Assembly: GCF_029893235.1 (NCBI RefSeq)
Contig: NZ_JARXWE010000026.1
Coordinates: 1 to 42,624, forward strand
DNA length: 42,624 bases
Direction: 5' to 3'
DNA from: Dysgonomonas sp. PH5-45
Lineage (GTDB): Bacteria > Bacteroidota > Bacteroidia > Bacteroidales > Dysgonomonadaceae
A program made the translations under genes and the position numbers. Shown piece after piece: positions 42,586 to 42,624 of the stretch (position 1 is its first letter; each line of letters begins with the position of its first letter). The notes under the pieces are model-generated. The model was not told the origin of the DNA. It did no database searches and worked only from the letters and a program-made list of their open reading frames with translations.

Positions 42586-42624
42586 ATGAATACATTAATC
42601 TCTCCCTATTTTGCTGAAGTTACA
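42586..42624 (+). CDS. Start of an unidentified gene (cut by window end)
   Basis: ATG at 42586 opens a frame MNTLISPYFAEVT that runs off the window. A TATCTTCG box (42574-42581) ends only 4 bases before the ATG, so the transcript may be almost leaderless. Thirteen residues are too few to identify a family. Confidence 0.45.
   Translation, partial: MNTLISPYFAEVT

Overview
The window looks like a chromosomal segment of a Bacteroidetes bacterium, probably order Bacteroidales and perhaps Dysgonomonadaceae (the family is a guess). Support: perfect or near-perfect TAnnTTTG promoter boxes, often with an upstream TTTG; few Shine-Dalgarno sites; a type IX secretion gene (porQ); a TonB-dependent receptor paired with a DUF4249-type lipoprotein; a DUF4827-type lipoprotein; Rho with a long low-complexity insert; and moderately AT-rich sequence.

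Layout. (1) 1-1.7 kb: a clpB-like gene on the minus strand that stops at the end of its middle domain, without the second ATPase domain. (2) 1.94-4.65 kb: three plus-strand genes of unknown function. Each is followed by a 70-130 base imperfect hairpin bounded by RYYYAAC / GTTRRRY-like boxes, as in integron attC sites. I read this as a small gene-cassette array with no integrase in view. The third hairpin is cut in half and abuts a broken surface-protein gene. (3) 4.6-11.5 kb: that pseudogene, a thioredoxin-like gene and three intact tandem paralogous secreted proteins (conserved stalk, Ig-like middle, FISUMP C-terminus). (4) 11.5-13 kb: about 900 bases without a convincing gene, with a (CT)17 repeat, palindromes and a 122-base inverted-repeat structure, followed by an IS630-family relic. 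(5) 13-28.9 kb: mostly housekeeping genes on the minus strand: U32 peptidase, PhnA/YjdM-type protein, a large secreted ankyrin protein, fabD, a NimA-like flavoprotein, an SPFH + Arc pair, rho, and mnmA / TRIC channel / tilS. A barrel-like protein, yccF, a GNAT gene and a LolE/FtsX-type permease follow. (6) 29-32.7 kb: porQ, cmk, ispH and pfkA on the plus strand. (7) 32.8-42.4 kb: a minus-strand run rpe-comEC-DHH phosphoesterase-DUF4827-glmM, then the TonB receptor + DUF4249 pair and an acetate transporter. The first 39 bases of another gene close the window.

How the genes fit together: mnmA and tilS both modify tRNA wobble positions and flank a cation channel gene in one apparent operon. porQ sits in front of cmk-ispH-pfkA. 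The rpe to glmM run joins sugar metabolism, DNA uptake, nucleotide turnover and cell-wall precursor supply. The accessory part (about 1.9-13 kb) holds nearly all the unusual structure: attC-like cassette sites, truncated genes, tandem paralogs, a dinucleotide repeat and an IS relic. All functions are read from the sequence and from memory of protein families; no search was run.
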